This document shows, in pieces, positions 1-12,591 of a stretch of 64,000 bases of DNA. Positions within the stretch are counted from its first letter, which is position 1, and every line of letters starts with the position of its first letter. Both the position numbers and the translations under genes were made by a program. Source of the DNA: Apoda limacodes (lineage: Eukaryota; Arthropoda; Insecta; Lepidoptera; Limacodidae); contig OX291555.1 of assembly GCA_946406115.1 (NCBI GenBank), positions 12,852,001 to 12,916,000 of the forward strand, in the 5' to 3' direction. Below the pieces are notes generated by a model that had not been told where the DNA came from, did no database searches, and saw only the letters and a program-made list of their open reading frames with translations.

Positions 1-225
1 TCTAAAGTTTAATTTTTCGGTGGCAAAAGTGACAAAACTAACAAAAATATCGTAAACGAACGCATGACAGTTTGTTACAGATGATACTTTTTGATATTTT
101 TGATACCAATTTTATTTAATGATACTAATTTTACAAAATTTATGATATAGCTAAACGAACGGATGGCAAGTGACAAAAGTAATGAAAATAATGATTCTGC
201 ATCCCAAAACGAACGCGCCCTAAGT
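1..225. other. AT-rich stretch without a gene
   Basis: No coding signal is visible. The motif 'gtgacaaaa' with nearby 'cgaacg' occurs near bases 26-65 and again near 155-215, so this may be the remains of a short repeat, but no element boundaries can be defined. Confidence 0.4.
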
Positions 226-345
226 AGGTATGTCGGCTCAGTGTCTCAGTGGGTAATCCGTTGACTGTTAAATCGAGGGGCGTGGGTTCGATACCACAAG
301 ACAAAAAATTATGTGATGAACATTTATGTTTCTTAACACTGTAAT
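226..345 (+). repeat. tRNA-derived SINE
   Basis: An A-box-like stretch (tctcagtggg, 244-253) is followed about 40 bases later by a B-box-like stretch (ggttcgatacc, 285-295), the internal RNA polymerase III promoter arrangement of tRNA-derived SINEs. The following 'acaaaaaattatgtgatgaaca' region resembles the body of common lepidopteran SINEs as I remember them. It does not fold as a clean tRNA and is not a functional tRNA gene. Confidence 0.6.
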
Positions 346-1310
346 ATGTATTTTTTTTTTTAAATATACAGGGCCAATTTTACTGAAACACGAAAAGTAC
401 TCAAAGGAGTCTCGAGCTCGATTTTGATGAAAACTAAAACTGCATCATTGGATTTTAAAAAAATCAAAAATCGAACCAGTTGATTTTGAAAAAAACCCAC
501 CATTCGATAGATTTTTTTTTAAATTTGTATCACCATATTAATAAATTTGCGTCCATACATTTTTGGGCAATGGCTTTTCTACACATGATCTCAAGCCGAA
601 TATCTATGTCTTAGGTTTTCCAAGATCTTAAAACATGTTTTTATTAGCTTATAATTTCTTTAATCTTTAGTTTTTTGTGATTTAATCTTTAATAATTTTA
701 ATCTTTCTATATGTTGACTCAAAGTTATTGAAATACATAATAATAGGTATAGGTTTATATTCTGTCAAAGCAGAATAGTGAAAGCAAAGATAAATCTAAT
801 GTAACCTTGTAGTTTTCTTTTATTTCCAAATTCCGTACACACACGCCTTGGGACAAGGAGACGCAAGGGAGACAGACGCATATCAAAGAGAATACGTGAC
901 ACGCTTGACTCTCTCACAAAGGCTTCCCGATTCCTGAAATGTATCGTCACTTATCGCTGCAAATGACGGTATATGACGCAGGTATTGACGTTAAACAATG
1001 CTAGTAGTGTGTGGTCTATTTATAAAACAAACTCAATCTTCGAGGAATAGAACTAAATGGATTCACTTTGTAGTTTGCGAAACAGTTTTATGTACAAATC
1101 CACTGAAGACTTCAGTCTATATTGAAAGACTGTGAGGACCGCCATACAACTTGTACACATGTCTAGATATATGTATATAGTACTAATGTACATAAGTAAT
1201 TAATTTTCTATGTTTTGTATTATTGCGGTGATATATATACGGCCACACCAAAAAGTATACCATGTCAACTCGGAGCATTTCAGCCAAATATTCATAATTA
1301 AATTAAAAAA

Positions 1311-1752
1311 CCGGCCAAGTGCAAGTCGGACTCGCGCACGAAGGGTTCCGTACCGATTCTATAAAAACGGCAAAAAATCACGTTTTTTATATGGGAGCCC
1401 CTCTTAAATATTTGTTTTAATTTTAATTTAATTATTTATTTTTAAAGTATAACTATATATAAGTATATATATAACTAAATATTCTGTGAATATTTCGAAC
1501 GTCTACCTGTTGCCGTTATTAATATCGAGCAAAAATGAGAAAAAAAAAATCATGTCTATTGTATGGAAGCCCGGAATATTCTGTTTTTTTAGTATTTGTT
1601 GTAATAGCGGCAACAGAAAATACATCATATGTGAAAATTTCAACAGTCTAACTATCACGGTTCATGAGATAGCCTGGCGACAGACGGACGGACAGCGAAG
1701 TCTTAGTAATAGGGTCCGTTTTTGTACCATTTGTGTACGGAACCCTAAAAAC
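1311..1752 (+). repeat. Lepidopteran 'ccggccaag...ggaaccctaaaaa' interspersed repeat
   Basis: Begins with ccggccaagtgcaagtcgga, contains a small inverted repeat around 'gactcgcgc', then 'agggttccgtacc', and ends with 'gtacggaaccctaaaaa', which is the inverted complement of the internal 'agggttccgtac'. A '(ga)cagacggacgg' stretch lies near the 3' end. The same plan recurs at about eight other places in this window. The class (DNA transposon, Helitron-like or SINE) cannot be settled from sequence alone. Confidence 0.65.
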
Positions 1753-2929
1753 TAAAGCAATTTAAAAATCTACAGATTGATAGAAAATAACCCAAACAGG
1801 GTAATCAAACCAATGAACGTATAATTTAGAATAATTAGATATTAAAAAAAACTTTAAACAGTTCAAATTTATAATGGTGTTCTTAGGCGTTGCACCAATT
1901 AATTATCATCATGGTTCTACAACTGTTAGCAATCCGTTATCAATTAAATAAATATATATGTGTATAAGAATAAACTGAGTGACTGCTAAATCAACGACTG
2001 CCCAAATTACTGGGTCGGGAGACTAAAAAATACTGTTATTTGTTACAACAAATTCATACCCTAAGGGGGCAAATTGGGGGTTGAAATTATGTCATTATGG
2101 TAATGCAAATCCGTCATTTTTAAAGCATTAAATGCATAAAAAATTATATTTGTTGTTTAGGTTAAAAATTAAGATTGACGTATATCATCGTTTTGGTAAA
2201 TCATTACAAAAAAAAAAAAATTCACCATGATTATATTTCATGGTCAAACCATAAACAGTTTTTTTTCAAAACTTCATCTCAAATAGCATGGTGCGGGAGA
2301 TACTAGAGTTTTACAAAATTGCGGCAACAATAAAGTTAGTACGTAGTAAGTTTGAAGACATAAATACATTTTATTATATTAACTCACATAATAATATTAT
2401 ACAATTATTCTATTTTCAGAAACAAAATTACAAAATGCTGCGCACTATGCTGTGTGAAATGGAATAAAATCCACGCAGGCAAAGTCACGGGATTAAACTG
2501 TTTGTAGTGTAAAACGGCAACAATAAAATCATACGTTACTTTGTCAGCAACTGCGTATGTACGTGGTTATTTACTGAATAACGTATACGTAACAACATCG
2601 ACGTAGCTGTTACATGTCGGCTGAACTTTTCCACCCCTTGTTACAGCCCTGCAAAACTTTCCGATTCACTCTATATGGGATGAGATTTTAAGCTCATTTG
2701 ATTAGCTTATTATATTTATAGACTTTATACAATTTCTAAACTGAGTTTTTGGGATATTAATACCGCAAAAATAAATTGATTAATTAGTGAGCAATAGTGA
2801 CAGTTATAATCTAACTGACAGACTAATTTAATGCCATATTAACGAACAGCATAAACTGGTGGTGTAGAAACTTAAAATTTGCCAAGCGAGTACCTTATGT
2901 GACGTAGGGCTCCACTAGGAAAGGATTTT

Positions 2930-3125
2930 ACCCAATTAATACCTAAGGGGGTTAAATTAGGGTTGGAAGTAAATATAGAAATCCGTCATCTTTTGAAGCT
3001 AAATTTTGTAGTACTCGCCATTTTTGATAAGTTTATCCCCTAGGGAAAAAAGGGGTAGATAATTTGTATAAAAATTAAACGCTTTTTTAAAGTCTATGCG
3101 GACGAAGTCGCAGCACAATTACTAG
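2930..3125 (+). mobile_element. Helitron-like non-autonomous fragment
   Basis: Contains 'cctaagggggttaaattagggtt' type sequence and ends with a GC-rich short hairpin region (gcggacgaagtcgc) about ten bases before a terminal CTAG. This is the 3' end pattern of Helitrons. A clear 5' TC end was not found. A related sequence on the minus strand lies at 53820-54115. Confidence 0.5.
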
Positions 3126-3171
3126 TATTACAATAATTAACGCAAAAAGAAATAAATAAATTTTCTTTTTT

Positions 3172-3628
3172 AGGGTTCCGTACCCGGAGGGTCCCAACTG
3201 AGCCCTATAACTAAGCCTACGCTATCTGTTTGTCTGTCTGTCCGTCTGTCCGACAAGGCTCTATCTTTTAGACCGAAATAGGTAGCAGCCTGATTTTTTT
3301 ACAGAATATGCGGTATAATGGTATAACTCAAATAATAAAAAGTTAAAATTTACGGGGGATTCTCATACTAGAAACACTTTTGCGTTGTTTTTGCTCTATC
3401 GTAAAAACAATAATGCATACCAACTGCAAACTTGTTGTGAAAAATAAAGTGAACTTTAAAGTTCAACATTGTTCAACAAACACTATTCAAAGTTAAGCAA
3501 CGTCGGGCTTGGTCAGTACTTAGATGGGTGGCCGTTTAGCAGCACACTTTTTTTGTTAGTATTTGTAAATTACATAAATGGTGGTAGGTACGGAACCCTT
3601 GGTGGGCGAGTCTAACTCGCACTTGTGA
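3172..3628 (-). repeat. 'ccggccaag' family repeat carrying a 5S rRNA-like insert
   Basis: The left end is 'tagggttccgtacc' and the right end contains 'ggaacccttggtgggcgag' and 'ctcgcactt', so this is the family in reverse orientation. Tandem 'ctgt/ccgt' units occur near 3228-3250. Bases 3489-3534 inside it are 5S rRNA-like (see separate entry). Confidence 0.6.
3489..3534 (+). repeat. 5S rRNA-derived fragment (not a gene)
   Basis: The sequence 'agttaagcaacgtcgggctt' followed by 'ggtcagtacttagatgggtg' and 'gccg' is close to the central part of arthropod 5S rRNA. Only about 46 bases match; the 5' third and the 3' end of 5S rRNA are missing. It sits inside an interspersed repeat, so it is a retroposed or captured piece and not a functional rRNA gene. 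Confidence 0.7.
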
Positions 3629-3690
3629 TAGTCAATCAAATTAAATCAAAGACGTAAAGGTGCAATGAACCCTCCCCCACCAGCACCCAC

Positions 3691-3781
3691 CTGTCTGGAG
3701 CTTCTCTGCTGTGAGGCTGCGCAGGAGCCGCTTAATGCTGCGCCGACGCCGCACGCCAGCGCTGGCCCCGCCCTCCTCCAT
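3691..3781 (-). CDS. Putative first coding exon of an unidentified minus-strand gene
   Basis: On the minus strand an ATG at 3781 opens 30 codons that run into a consensus donor (CAG|GTGGGTGC, intron starting at 3690), leaving one base of the next codon. The peptide begins MEEGGASAG and continues with a basic stretch VRRRRSIKRLLRSLTAEKLQT. The exon is GC-rich in AT-rich surroundings, and every third base is mostly G or C, both typical of real lepidopteran exons. No convincing acceptor precedes the ATG, so it is read as an initial exon with 5' UTR upstream (about 3782-3860). The next exon must lie left of it, perhaps outside the window; none was recognised between 1 and 3690. The family is not recognised. 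Alternative: a GC-rich chance ORF. Confidence 0.5.
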
Positions 3782-6700
3782 GGATACCACTCACAAACTC
3801 AACACATCTCACTTCACACAACACTTAGATCAGATCCCTATTTAATGCACTCTAACGCCAACTTCATGTCTATATTACACTTTTTGCTTAATGAAGTTGT
3901 GTTGTGTTTATTTTACACCTTCATCGCGAGCGGTTATCTAAAGCGATATACTTGATAATTCAAAAACAAAACTTACGTTATTAAAAAACTGAACCACGTT
4001 AAGGTAAGTAATTAATTATGTGTTCTATCTTATTTTATGGTGATTAATTATTTACCATATCATATATTACAAAGTAATAATATTATTTAGCATTCATTAA
4101 ACATATAAATCAGCCATTTATTTCTCAAGTCGGTACAGATCTGCGAATACAGCATCCCTCGAAACTAGGATATCAATCACGGAGGATCAGAGAGCCGTTT
4201 GAGTCAGAGCTACGGTTACTATCCGGTGCCCGTAATCCCGTCGGTTACGCCAGGGGACCGCTACTAAACAGTCCTCAGCGAAATTTATCCTGAAGCCAGC
4301 GCCAGGTTAGTTCCGGAATCCCTCATGTTTAATCACCAACGATTACGATTTTGCTGAAGTATGAGGAACGTATTGTCAGTGCTATTTATTTCGGCAAAAT
4401 GACATTACATTAGCCCAACATATACATACGTTTTGGCAAACATAGTAAGTATATAAAGCGCAAGAGTATATAATATATCCTACGTGTTATCATAGTATTT
4501 ACAATGTTATTTTATTTTCACCCCGTGTGAAACTTTTCCTAAATCTGTAATCAACGAATCAAGTGATGATGCAGTAGTACCTACCTACAGAGTTTTATCT
4601 TTAATGTATTTATAGTATATTTTTTTCACCTACAGGACATCAAAGAGCCTTATTAATTCAGTCTTATATTTTTATCGTGAAGAGCTCTCAGGATTGAGTT
4701 ACTAATTAAACTGAGTAGCTTTAAATTGCTTAGGGAAAAGGAATCGCAAGCTTTTTAAACAACATTCCACAAAAGTTTCTTTTTAACCTTTGGATATTCC
4801 CAAAGGCTAAATTCCTGGGGTCGATAACCTTTATTGCCACCTGACAGTCGCCCCCACAATTCGCCCCCTAGGCACGCTGGTCGTCGGACTCATCCACCGT
4901 GAGATCAAAGGGTAGCCCCTGTGTCATGTGTCAAATGGAACGTAGCACACGCCGAGTAGTGTCAACATGATTCCGTTGGAGACATGTCCAATTTTACTAA
5001 ACGAATGAATGGAGAAGTAAAAAAGTGTTTACGATCAGCTATTTATAAGAATGTCTAAACTAATATCTAAATGTAATGATTTTTATGTGTCTTTACACGA
5101 CACGAAATCCGCTGTGAATTATTAAAATTGATTATATTTTCTAAATGTGTAGTTGCATTGCATAGTAAGCATTTATTTTAAAAAATCATCATTTTAAGGT
5201 ATGCGTGTATGTATGAATAGTAACTTCACAATTGTAGTCCCCAACAGGGGGTAAACAAACCCACATTGTAATTTAGAAGACCGCCTTTTCGTAACAAGTA
5301 CTTTAGTTCCGCATGACAAATGGTAAGCTTATCGCTGTAACATTATTCTTTTTATACAGTTAATCTGGACTATAATGGCTTCATCTATGGCCTAAGACAG
5401 TAGTAAAATCAAAGAACAGACCTATATGCTCCGTTTGATAGTTCCGGGCTAACTAGAAGAACTAAGTCAGGATTGGACAAAGGTTTAAGGACAATTTATA
5501 TTTCAAAGTTTACTAATGTAAGACCTAATTATTTAATCCTTGAATAAATAAAAAAACACCGCACACAATTTGTAATCTAGAAAAATAGTCCAAAACTAAA
5601 AGAACAAATTTCAAAAAATGTTTGATCAGTAACCGGTTTTCAAAACATTGGGAAAACAATTAAACAAATAAAACAGTGCACTTAATAAAACTTTGAGATA
5701 GATAATGTACGGTAACAAAATAGATATACGGTCAGCTGCATTATGAAACGCAAACTTGGTGAGCTCACGTCTGATGTCATCTCATTTGATTTCCAGCTGC
5801 TTTTGACAAAAACATATATCTCGTGTTGCTACATTGAGCTTTTATGTACCTACCAACTACTTGCTAGAGTAGACACCGCACTTGCCGCCGCTGTTTTATA
5901 AAATTGAGGTGTATGGGCTGCAGTTTACTAAATCACCGGCTGGAAGAGGTCACGTAGTTACTAGTAATTTATATTACGTGTTGTTTAAAGTGTTTTCTTT
6001 ATCATTAAAATAAAAGCTAAATGTCTTGCCATTTTCCAATTTAAGTCAAAACACGAAGGATCAAAGAATATTAAATATCAACTCCAAATACTCTGAGAGC
6101 TATCTTAATCAATTTTAAAATATCTGTGTCATATTTTATCTTAAACGAAAAGTACAGTTAGGGAAGAAATCTGATGAATTAGAGTGATTTAGAAGATAAA
6201 ATAGAGTAATTTGAAGTAAAAGTTATTTTCCGCGTCTTCGCGACGTCATCTCGCAAAAAAAGTTTAAAGTGGTTTCACGCCACAGAGACGGATTTTAAAA
6301 CGAAAATAATTTAAAAAGTAAATTTGCACAAAAGAAATGAGATAAATTAGAATTTTTCCAAAAAACTTAATCTCATTATATAACCTCTATTAAACAAAAA
6401 AAAAATTACTAGCTTAGCATTTCGTGGCTTAATTTCGTCACGGCCCATTTTGCAAACATTGCGCAAATGTCCCAACGCTTACGGTGTAAAACATTAACTT
6501 ATTAGCAATAAAACTCTGTTTATAAGTAAAAATGTCAAAAAGAATCTGACGAATAGAAAGCGCGTGATGTTTGCAAAACACTTACTATTTGTGGTAAGCG
6601 GCTCTACTGACTTTGCGATGCAATAAATACGAGTTTACACTTATTTATAATCTAAGATCCAATCTATATTCTTTATATAATCAAGTATTTGATTTGATAT

Positions 6701-9541
6701 GACTTTCGAATACATCTATGGTTAATAGGAAATTTAACAAAATGTGACATGTTTCTGCTGTCATTATAATATGAATTGTATATGACAAAAGTATTTGAAT
6801 TAGCTCCTACCTTTAGTTAAACCGTCTCTAAAGTAATGATAAGTTCCAAACTACAACAGGTTATGGGCCCAGACAGAAATTTAGAAAATTGCTAAACCAA
6901 GTACCAATCACAGTATTGAAACAAGCTTGGAAGCTCTAGGCGGAATCAAGGTTTATAAAGGCAGGACCAAGGTTTGTGTTCAATGTACAAAAAGTTACAT
7001 AGTACTATTATTATTTTTGTGCGAAAATGTCTTCAACAAACAGTATTTTACTTATCTTACTATAAGTTAAATCCTCTTTCCTTAGTCCTTATAAGTCTCA
7101 AATCACGAAATACTGTTCATGAAATTGCTTGTTTACTTAATCTCTCATTCAACATTAAATGTATCTGGTTTTGTGTAATTTTAAACTGAGAGTTGTTTTT
7201 AATTTATAGTAATTTGCTTGAATATCATAACTAGAATGTCAAGATCTAACAGCTAAAATGTGATTTTCAAATCACAACAATCTATCTCAGACTAAATTTT
7301 ATAAGTTTCAGTATTATCCAGCTTACATTCAATCACACAAAGTTGGTAATAACATCAATATATGCTTTTTATGTGTTGCTGTGTATTACATATTATGTAA
7401 AAGTTATTAACTTACATATGTCGTATTCATTGTATTTAAGATACATAAATTCGTTTATTATTTAGGGATACATTTTTTGGGAACCTTACATTTTAAAATT
7501 CATCTTAGAAATGATATACTCCTACTATATAACTAGTATTTTTAAATAATATTAATGTTCTTGGCAATCCAGTACAGAACTTTGCAAATTTAAGAGTTAG
7601 ACTTCACGCATCTGGAATTCTCCGGAACCGCTGAAGAACGGCCCCAGATAAGCCCGAACCCAATCTCTTACTCAAGTACACATTTGAATTTTATCTGCAT
7701 CTAATACAGGATCCGATATATAGGATATAGGATCCGGAATTATTCGATCCTGTCATTTTTCAATTTTCTTAAAATTTTCTACGGACACCCGGACCGTGTT
7801 TTGCTGGCACGAGTGGGTGGAGCCTTTCGATAACGTAAGTAGTTATATGCAACTGACTACACGACACCGCGTTCCACTGTGGATCACAGTGACAGCTAGT
7901 GGACACATGCGCGTATGTATTTAAAAATAATAGATTCTGTATTTATTATAACATTCTGTGTTTATCATTTGTATAACATTCTGTGTTTTGTAACACCAGG
8001 CCATTAATATCCAACTAAATGTATTTCCTCGAAGGTACACACTGAATATCAAAAGACCAATGGAACTCTGTTGGATGCCGGCCAAGTTATCAGATAGTTA
8101 CAGTGTTTCATTGTCTCGTTAGCCACGTAAACCAGCAGTCAGCGCTTATTGAACACCTAAACATATCAACATCTTCTTTTGTTCTAAGTGTTTTCGTCAA
8201 ATATTTCCCGGAGTTCAATAAAAAAATTTACCACATTTGTATTTATATATGTATCATTATAATCTACGTGGAAGATTTCATGAAAATTGCACCCGCTTGT
8301 GAGAGGTGGATAAATTGATAACATTTCACTATAATATTGGTGTAAACCATATGGTAGCTTTGGCGACAAGTACCTACGATTTTGTTAGTTAGCGGCAGGG
8401 CCTGTGACACACTGCTAACAGGGGTCTAGTTTGAGCTTAATACACATAGTACTTTACTAGTTGTTATGTCCAATTTCTCAAAATGTAATAAAAATAAGGC
8501 AACAAACGGCGGGAGAAAAGAATAGACTTTCTTCCTGGCAGGTACAAAAGTGTACTTTCTTCCTGCATATCTGTATACGTACAATCGCCTCATTTTCAGG
8601 GTAGCAAAAAGGTATTTTGAATGCAGTTGTATAATAATTATTTGTAGACTCCTTCCGTGTATAAAAATAAATAGAATTGAAAAAAACATCAGTTACGGGA
8701 TGTAAACTTTTTACAGTCACTTAAAACATTGTGTCAAACGCTACTATTACTTTCTTATTATATTTAAAACACTGCCTAAGCATCGTACCCATATTAATTT
8801 CTTATCAGTGGTAAAGATTTAAACTTTGATCGAAAAACCAACAATGGAAACCTGACTCATAATCTTTATTAAAATATTTTAAAAATTCAATATTTTATCT
8901 TGTTCTTGTGAGACATAAACGCGAACACATAAACGTCCCAACCATAAATATTTTACGATGCATTTCAACCGCTAAATCTAAAAGCTCGCGGGCGCCGTCT
9001 CGTTTCGCCCGCAACCAACGACGTAGTCCAAATCTAAACATAATATTATTTATCACAGCATAACCAATTATCACAGCCTAAGCAAATTGAACATAAACCC
9101 TAAACATTAGGTCTTAACCCTTAAGGGTCATATAGAAGCTCACTAGCGCCGTCATTGGGTATAGTTTTATTATTTTAAATTTCTTCTTCGTAGAGAACGA
9201 ATGCCTAAAAATATAAAAACTTATTTTAAAATGTTTTGCAACTTTATAATTTTATCTAATATCTTTTTTGTAGTTGGCATTTATGCTAAATACGACATTT
9301 CTAGCAGAAAGCTACTACAACTTCTACAAACAATATTGAAACATTCTAAAAATAGCTGATGACTAGTTTTTTATTTTCAATTTTAGATTGCTGAAATTTC
9401 TTTTTCTAACGACAAAATACCTAGCTAACTACCCTTAACCCTATACTTAACCAGATAACAAAGATAGTTAAATATATGTTTCCGTCGGACAAGTGCAACT
9501 AAGCTCTTTACAGATAAAGTTCTTTTCAACATACCGTTTCC
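3782..9541. other. Mostly unique AT-rich DNA, no gene recognised
   Basis: No ORF with coding character was found. GC-richer patches occur at 4130-4350, 4850-4990, 7590-7930 and 8985-9035, but each has stops in the frames I examined or no splice sites. An AT-rich LINE-free background dominates. This could be intron or intergenic DNA. Confidence 0.4.
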
Positions 9542-9724
9542 AAACTTAAGGTCAAACAACGAAAACTTTTGATCTTATACGAGTATTAGTCTAAGAGTCT
9601 TGTTAATTAGTAAAATGTATTTACTGCAATAAACTAAACTTAAGGTCAAACAACGAAAACTTTTGATCTTATAGTAGTCTAAGAGTCTTGTTAATTAGTA
9701 AAATGTATTTAAAGCAATAAACTA
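9542..9724. repeat. Tandem duplication, about 94-base unit, two copies
   Basis: Bases 9542-9635 (starting aaacttaaggtcaaacaacg) are repeated at 9636-9724. The second copy lacks a few bases around 'cgagtatt' and has one small change near the end ('tactgcaataaacta' versus 'taaagcaataaacta'). The high identity suggests a recent local duplication. Confidence 0.85.
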
Positions 9725-9779
9725 ATTCTTTTTTAAATTAAATTATATTAGTACTAAAGTCTGTGATCAAAAGATGCAA

Positions 9780-9970
9780 TGCAGAGTTGCAAATGCAGCT
9801 GTAATCGATAGATAGCCCATTCGCGCGCAGTCCCCTCGCCCTGGCGCGTCGCCAACAGTGTAGAAGGTCAAGAGCATAACTTCGCTTAACGTAGTCGGGG
9901 AGCCAGCTGGCGCATTACGTAATCCTTGCTCGAGTATCCACTTTGACGTAAGCTTTCGCTGTCGTCACGC
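9780..9970. other. GC-richer block, possible regulatory region
   Basis: The stretch around 'cgcgcgcagtcccctcgccc' and 'cgtagtcggggagccagctg' is CpG-rich in AT-rich surroundings and is not recognisably a transposon. A 'tttataagta' sequence follows at about 9975. No open exon with splice sites was found, so promoter or enhancer function is only a guess. Confidence 0.25.
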
Positions 9971-10529
9971 CTGCCCTTTATAAGTAAACAAACATACCTA
10001 CGTCGTTACATCGCGCGAACTTACCATCCCGAAAACGTTTCTAATATACGTACGTGATAGTTTGAGAAATTGATACATAATGAACCGGTAAGAAATAGTA
10101 GAAAAAGAGGAACCTTTATTTAATTTATGAACAAAAAGTTTATTATTAACGATCAAGGAAAACATAGATACATAACAAACAACACAAAACATTACCCTGA
10201 ACAAGTAATATCCAAACATAAAAATTTCTGAAGGCCACCAAAAAGAATACGCCTCAATGATAAAGCCTTTTGTATTGTGCAAACACCGACCCTCCGTCTA
10301 GACCCGTGGCAGGGAGTCGTTATAGGTATGCTGTACTATGGGTGCGGTAAACTGCTGTGGTGCCTATCTCACTGCCCTACTATAAGAACAAAACACCTAC
10401 TTTATGTCGAATAATAATCGCCCGTAGGAGTTGACTATTCGATTTATTGGTAAGAAACGAATTAAAAGTTAACACTGACTATAGCTGGCAAAGGATTTTT
10501 TCTATGTCACGTTTAAACTTATTTAAACT

Positions 10530-10735
10530 TTCATTTTTGACGTGACAACGTCTTATAAATTGGTTTGCCGGGTGACACTTCAAGAAACTGCGTTACGCTC
10601 CGCTCACGTTATGCGCTCACAATGAGAGCGAGTGAGAGGCACGCGCCCGCCTAAGAGCGAGAGAGACAGACATAAAATCATTGTCACGTAAAACTTTCGC
10701 CCGTATACCGACTTTACAGGCAACCAGTTTTTTTC
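10530..10735. repeat. Possible interspersed repeat with CpG-rich core
   Basis: The segment has similar inverted flanks ('ttgacgtgacaacg' left, 'cattgtcacgtaaaa' right) around a core with 'gcgttacgctccgctcacg' and 'gagcgagtgagaggcacgcg'. I recall similar sequence from several lepidopteran genomes, but cannot name the family. Confidence 0.3.
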
Positions 10736-11453
10736 GCTAAGTAAATAGTATTGGTACGCATCCAAAATAGCTAGATTAAAGTTTGTGCCATAAACTCATA
10801 ATATCAAGTATTCTATGTACCTAACTAGTTTAGACGCCAAAAAAAAAAAAAATGGCGTACACTAACAAAATAAATCAAAGAAGCTGTGGTTTTGTTACTA
10901 ATTAACACACCTCAGAGCCGTGAAATGAAAGAAAACAGTTGGCAGATCGGACACGGTTAAAGATCCTTAAAAGCAACTTCTGAATGAGAACTAGATAGTC
11001 TAGAGGCAATAGAAAGAGATCTGCGATGAAGAACCAAGACAATGATAAAAGCAATACAGGAATTGTAATTACAAAATAGCTTATAATAAGAATAAAGAAT
11101 GTAATCGTTGTAGTTCACCCTTAATCAGCGGACAGCTAAATTACTCAATGAGGACAAGATCTTTCTTAATATTGAATTAATCTTAAAACTAAAATATAAA
11201 TTCCTACAAATTACGAGTGAGAAGAGGTCGAGTTCAAGACAGTATGAGAATAGTTAGAACGCGTAGTAGTGGCGCGAAGGAAAGCTCGCTATTGTATGTC
11301 AATATGTATACGGCGGCCTACGCAAGCTCGCTTCTGTTTTCGTCGCCACCGCTGCTGTTTACTATCTGCCGCTATACAAACGCACCGTTCGCAATTCAAG
11401 GGCAGATTTCACATTTCTCCTTCGGTTAGTCTTATCACAGAAATACATATCTA

Positions 11454-11719
11454 TCTATACCAATATTATAAAAAAGGTTATGTTTGTTTAAATATAGGGG
11501 TAATTTTTGCAACTATTAAACCGATTCTAAATTGCTACATTGTCCCTGAATAAGCTCCTAATCCTAACTAATATATGTAAAAGTCTGTTTGCATGTTGTT
11601 GCTAAACGTCGCTGCTGAGCAACTAATTGACAGATTGTTGAAGGGACGGAGAAAGACATAGGCTAAATCACACGCCAATAACCGAGTTTAGCGCATATAG
11701 AGCCACAGGCAAAAGCTAG
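11454..11719 (+). mobile_element. Non-autonomous Helitron (short, complete ends)
   Basis: Starts with TC (tctataccaatattataaa) at 11454 and ends with CTAG at 11716-11719, preceded by 'aggcaaaag'. It is flanked by A on the left and T on the right, as expected for Helitron insertion between A and T. Inside are phrases common to lepidopteran Helitrons: 'ccgattctaaat', 'ggcta', 'acgccaataaccgagttta'. It has no coding capacity. Confidence 0.75.
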
Positions 11720-12591
11720 TAGACTCTAAATAAGCAATATTTCTTTACGTCGCAACGAAACAAAGGTGTGACCAACAGCGCAGAGATAATTGGAGGGACT
11801 GAGAAGGATATATACCGTTTGACACAACCGAGAGTTCCCATGGAATATTTATTTCTGCAGTCGTAACGGCATGCAATCGACATTAATTTTGGAACAGAGA
11901 AGGACAAACAATACTTTTCGAAAAAGAGTTCCTTAGGAATATTTGTTTTTGCTAGCTTAACCATGAAGCACTTATATTTTGTACTAGATAAAATATTTTA
12001 GTATTCGACAGATCCGTAACGATCAATGTACCAACCAAAGGCATTAGAGTAGCATAGACTAATCTGCTAATCATTCGAAAAAAAGAAAGAAAACCATATC
12101 AACCAGTTTATGGGGAAGCACTGAGTTATACCATTGGTGAATTTTTCAACAATAGCGAAGTAGATGCGACCAATCAGAGCGCTGCTGCAGTATTATGAAA
12201 GATGTGCAAAATCAAATATGATATCTAGGATTGATACATTTACTAGGCTATGTATTGTGCCGCGTCCTAATATGTATCTATATATACCGCTGCTACTTAC
12301 AGTTTTATGTTCTATAAGCTATATATTTGTGCTGTAATATATATATATATATATAATATATTAGCTACGTATTATGACAATGTACATACAACGCAACGCC
12401 TGAAAATAATGACGGTAGATGAAATAACACTGCAGGGTACATAATTCAAACTTTTTTCAATAAGTAATAAACACAATTTAATAATTTGTTGTTACTTATT
12501 TTAGTATTGTTTTTTTTTTTGCAATTTCTTGGTATGCAAAGAGCTTACTCCATTCAGCTATGTTAATTCGTGTGTCATCTGCTGAAAAAAA

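Noticed and set aside
765..950. Minus-strand block with an acceptor-like 'catttcag' and a 61-codon ORF
   Set aside because: In the frames following the acceptor a stop appears after a few to 16 codons, no good donor follows, and the ORF in the third frame has no recognisable domain.
2418..2470. Plus-strand acceptor-like 'tctattttcag' followed by ATG
   Set aside because: The frame from the ATG stops after ten codons, with no coding composition.
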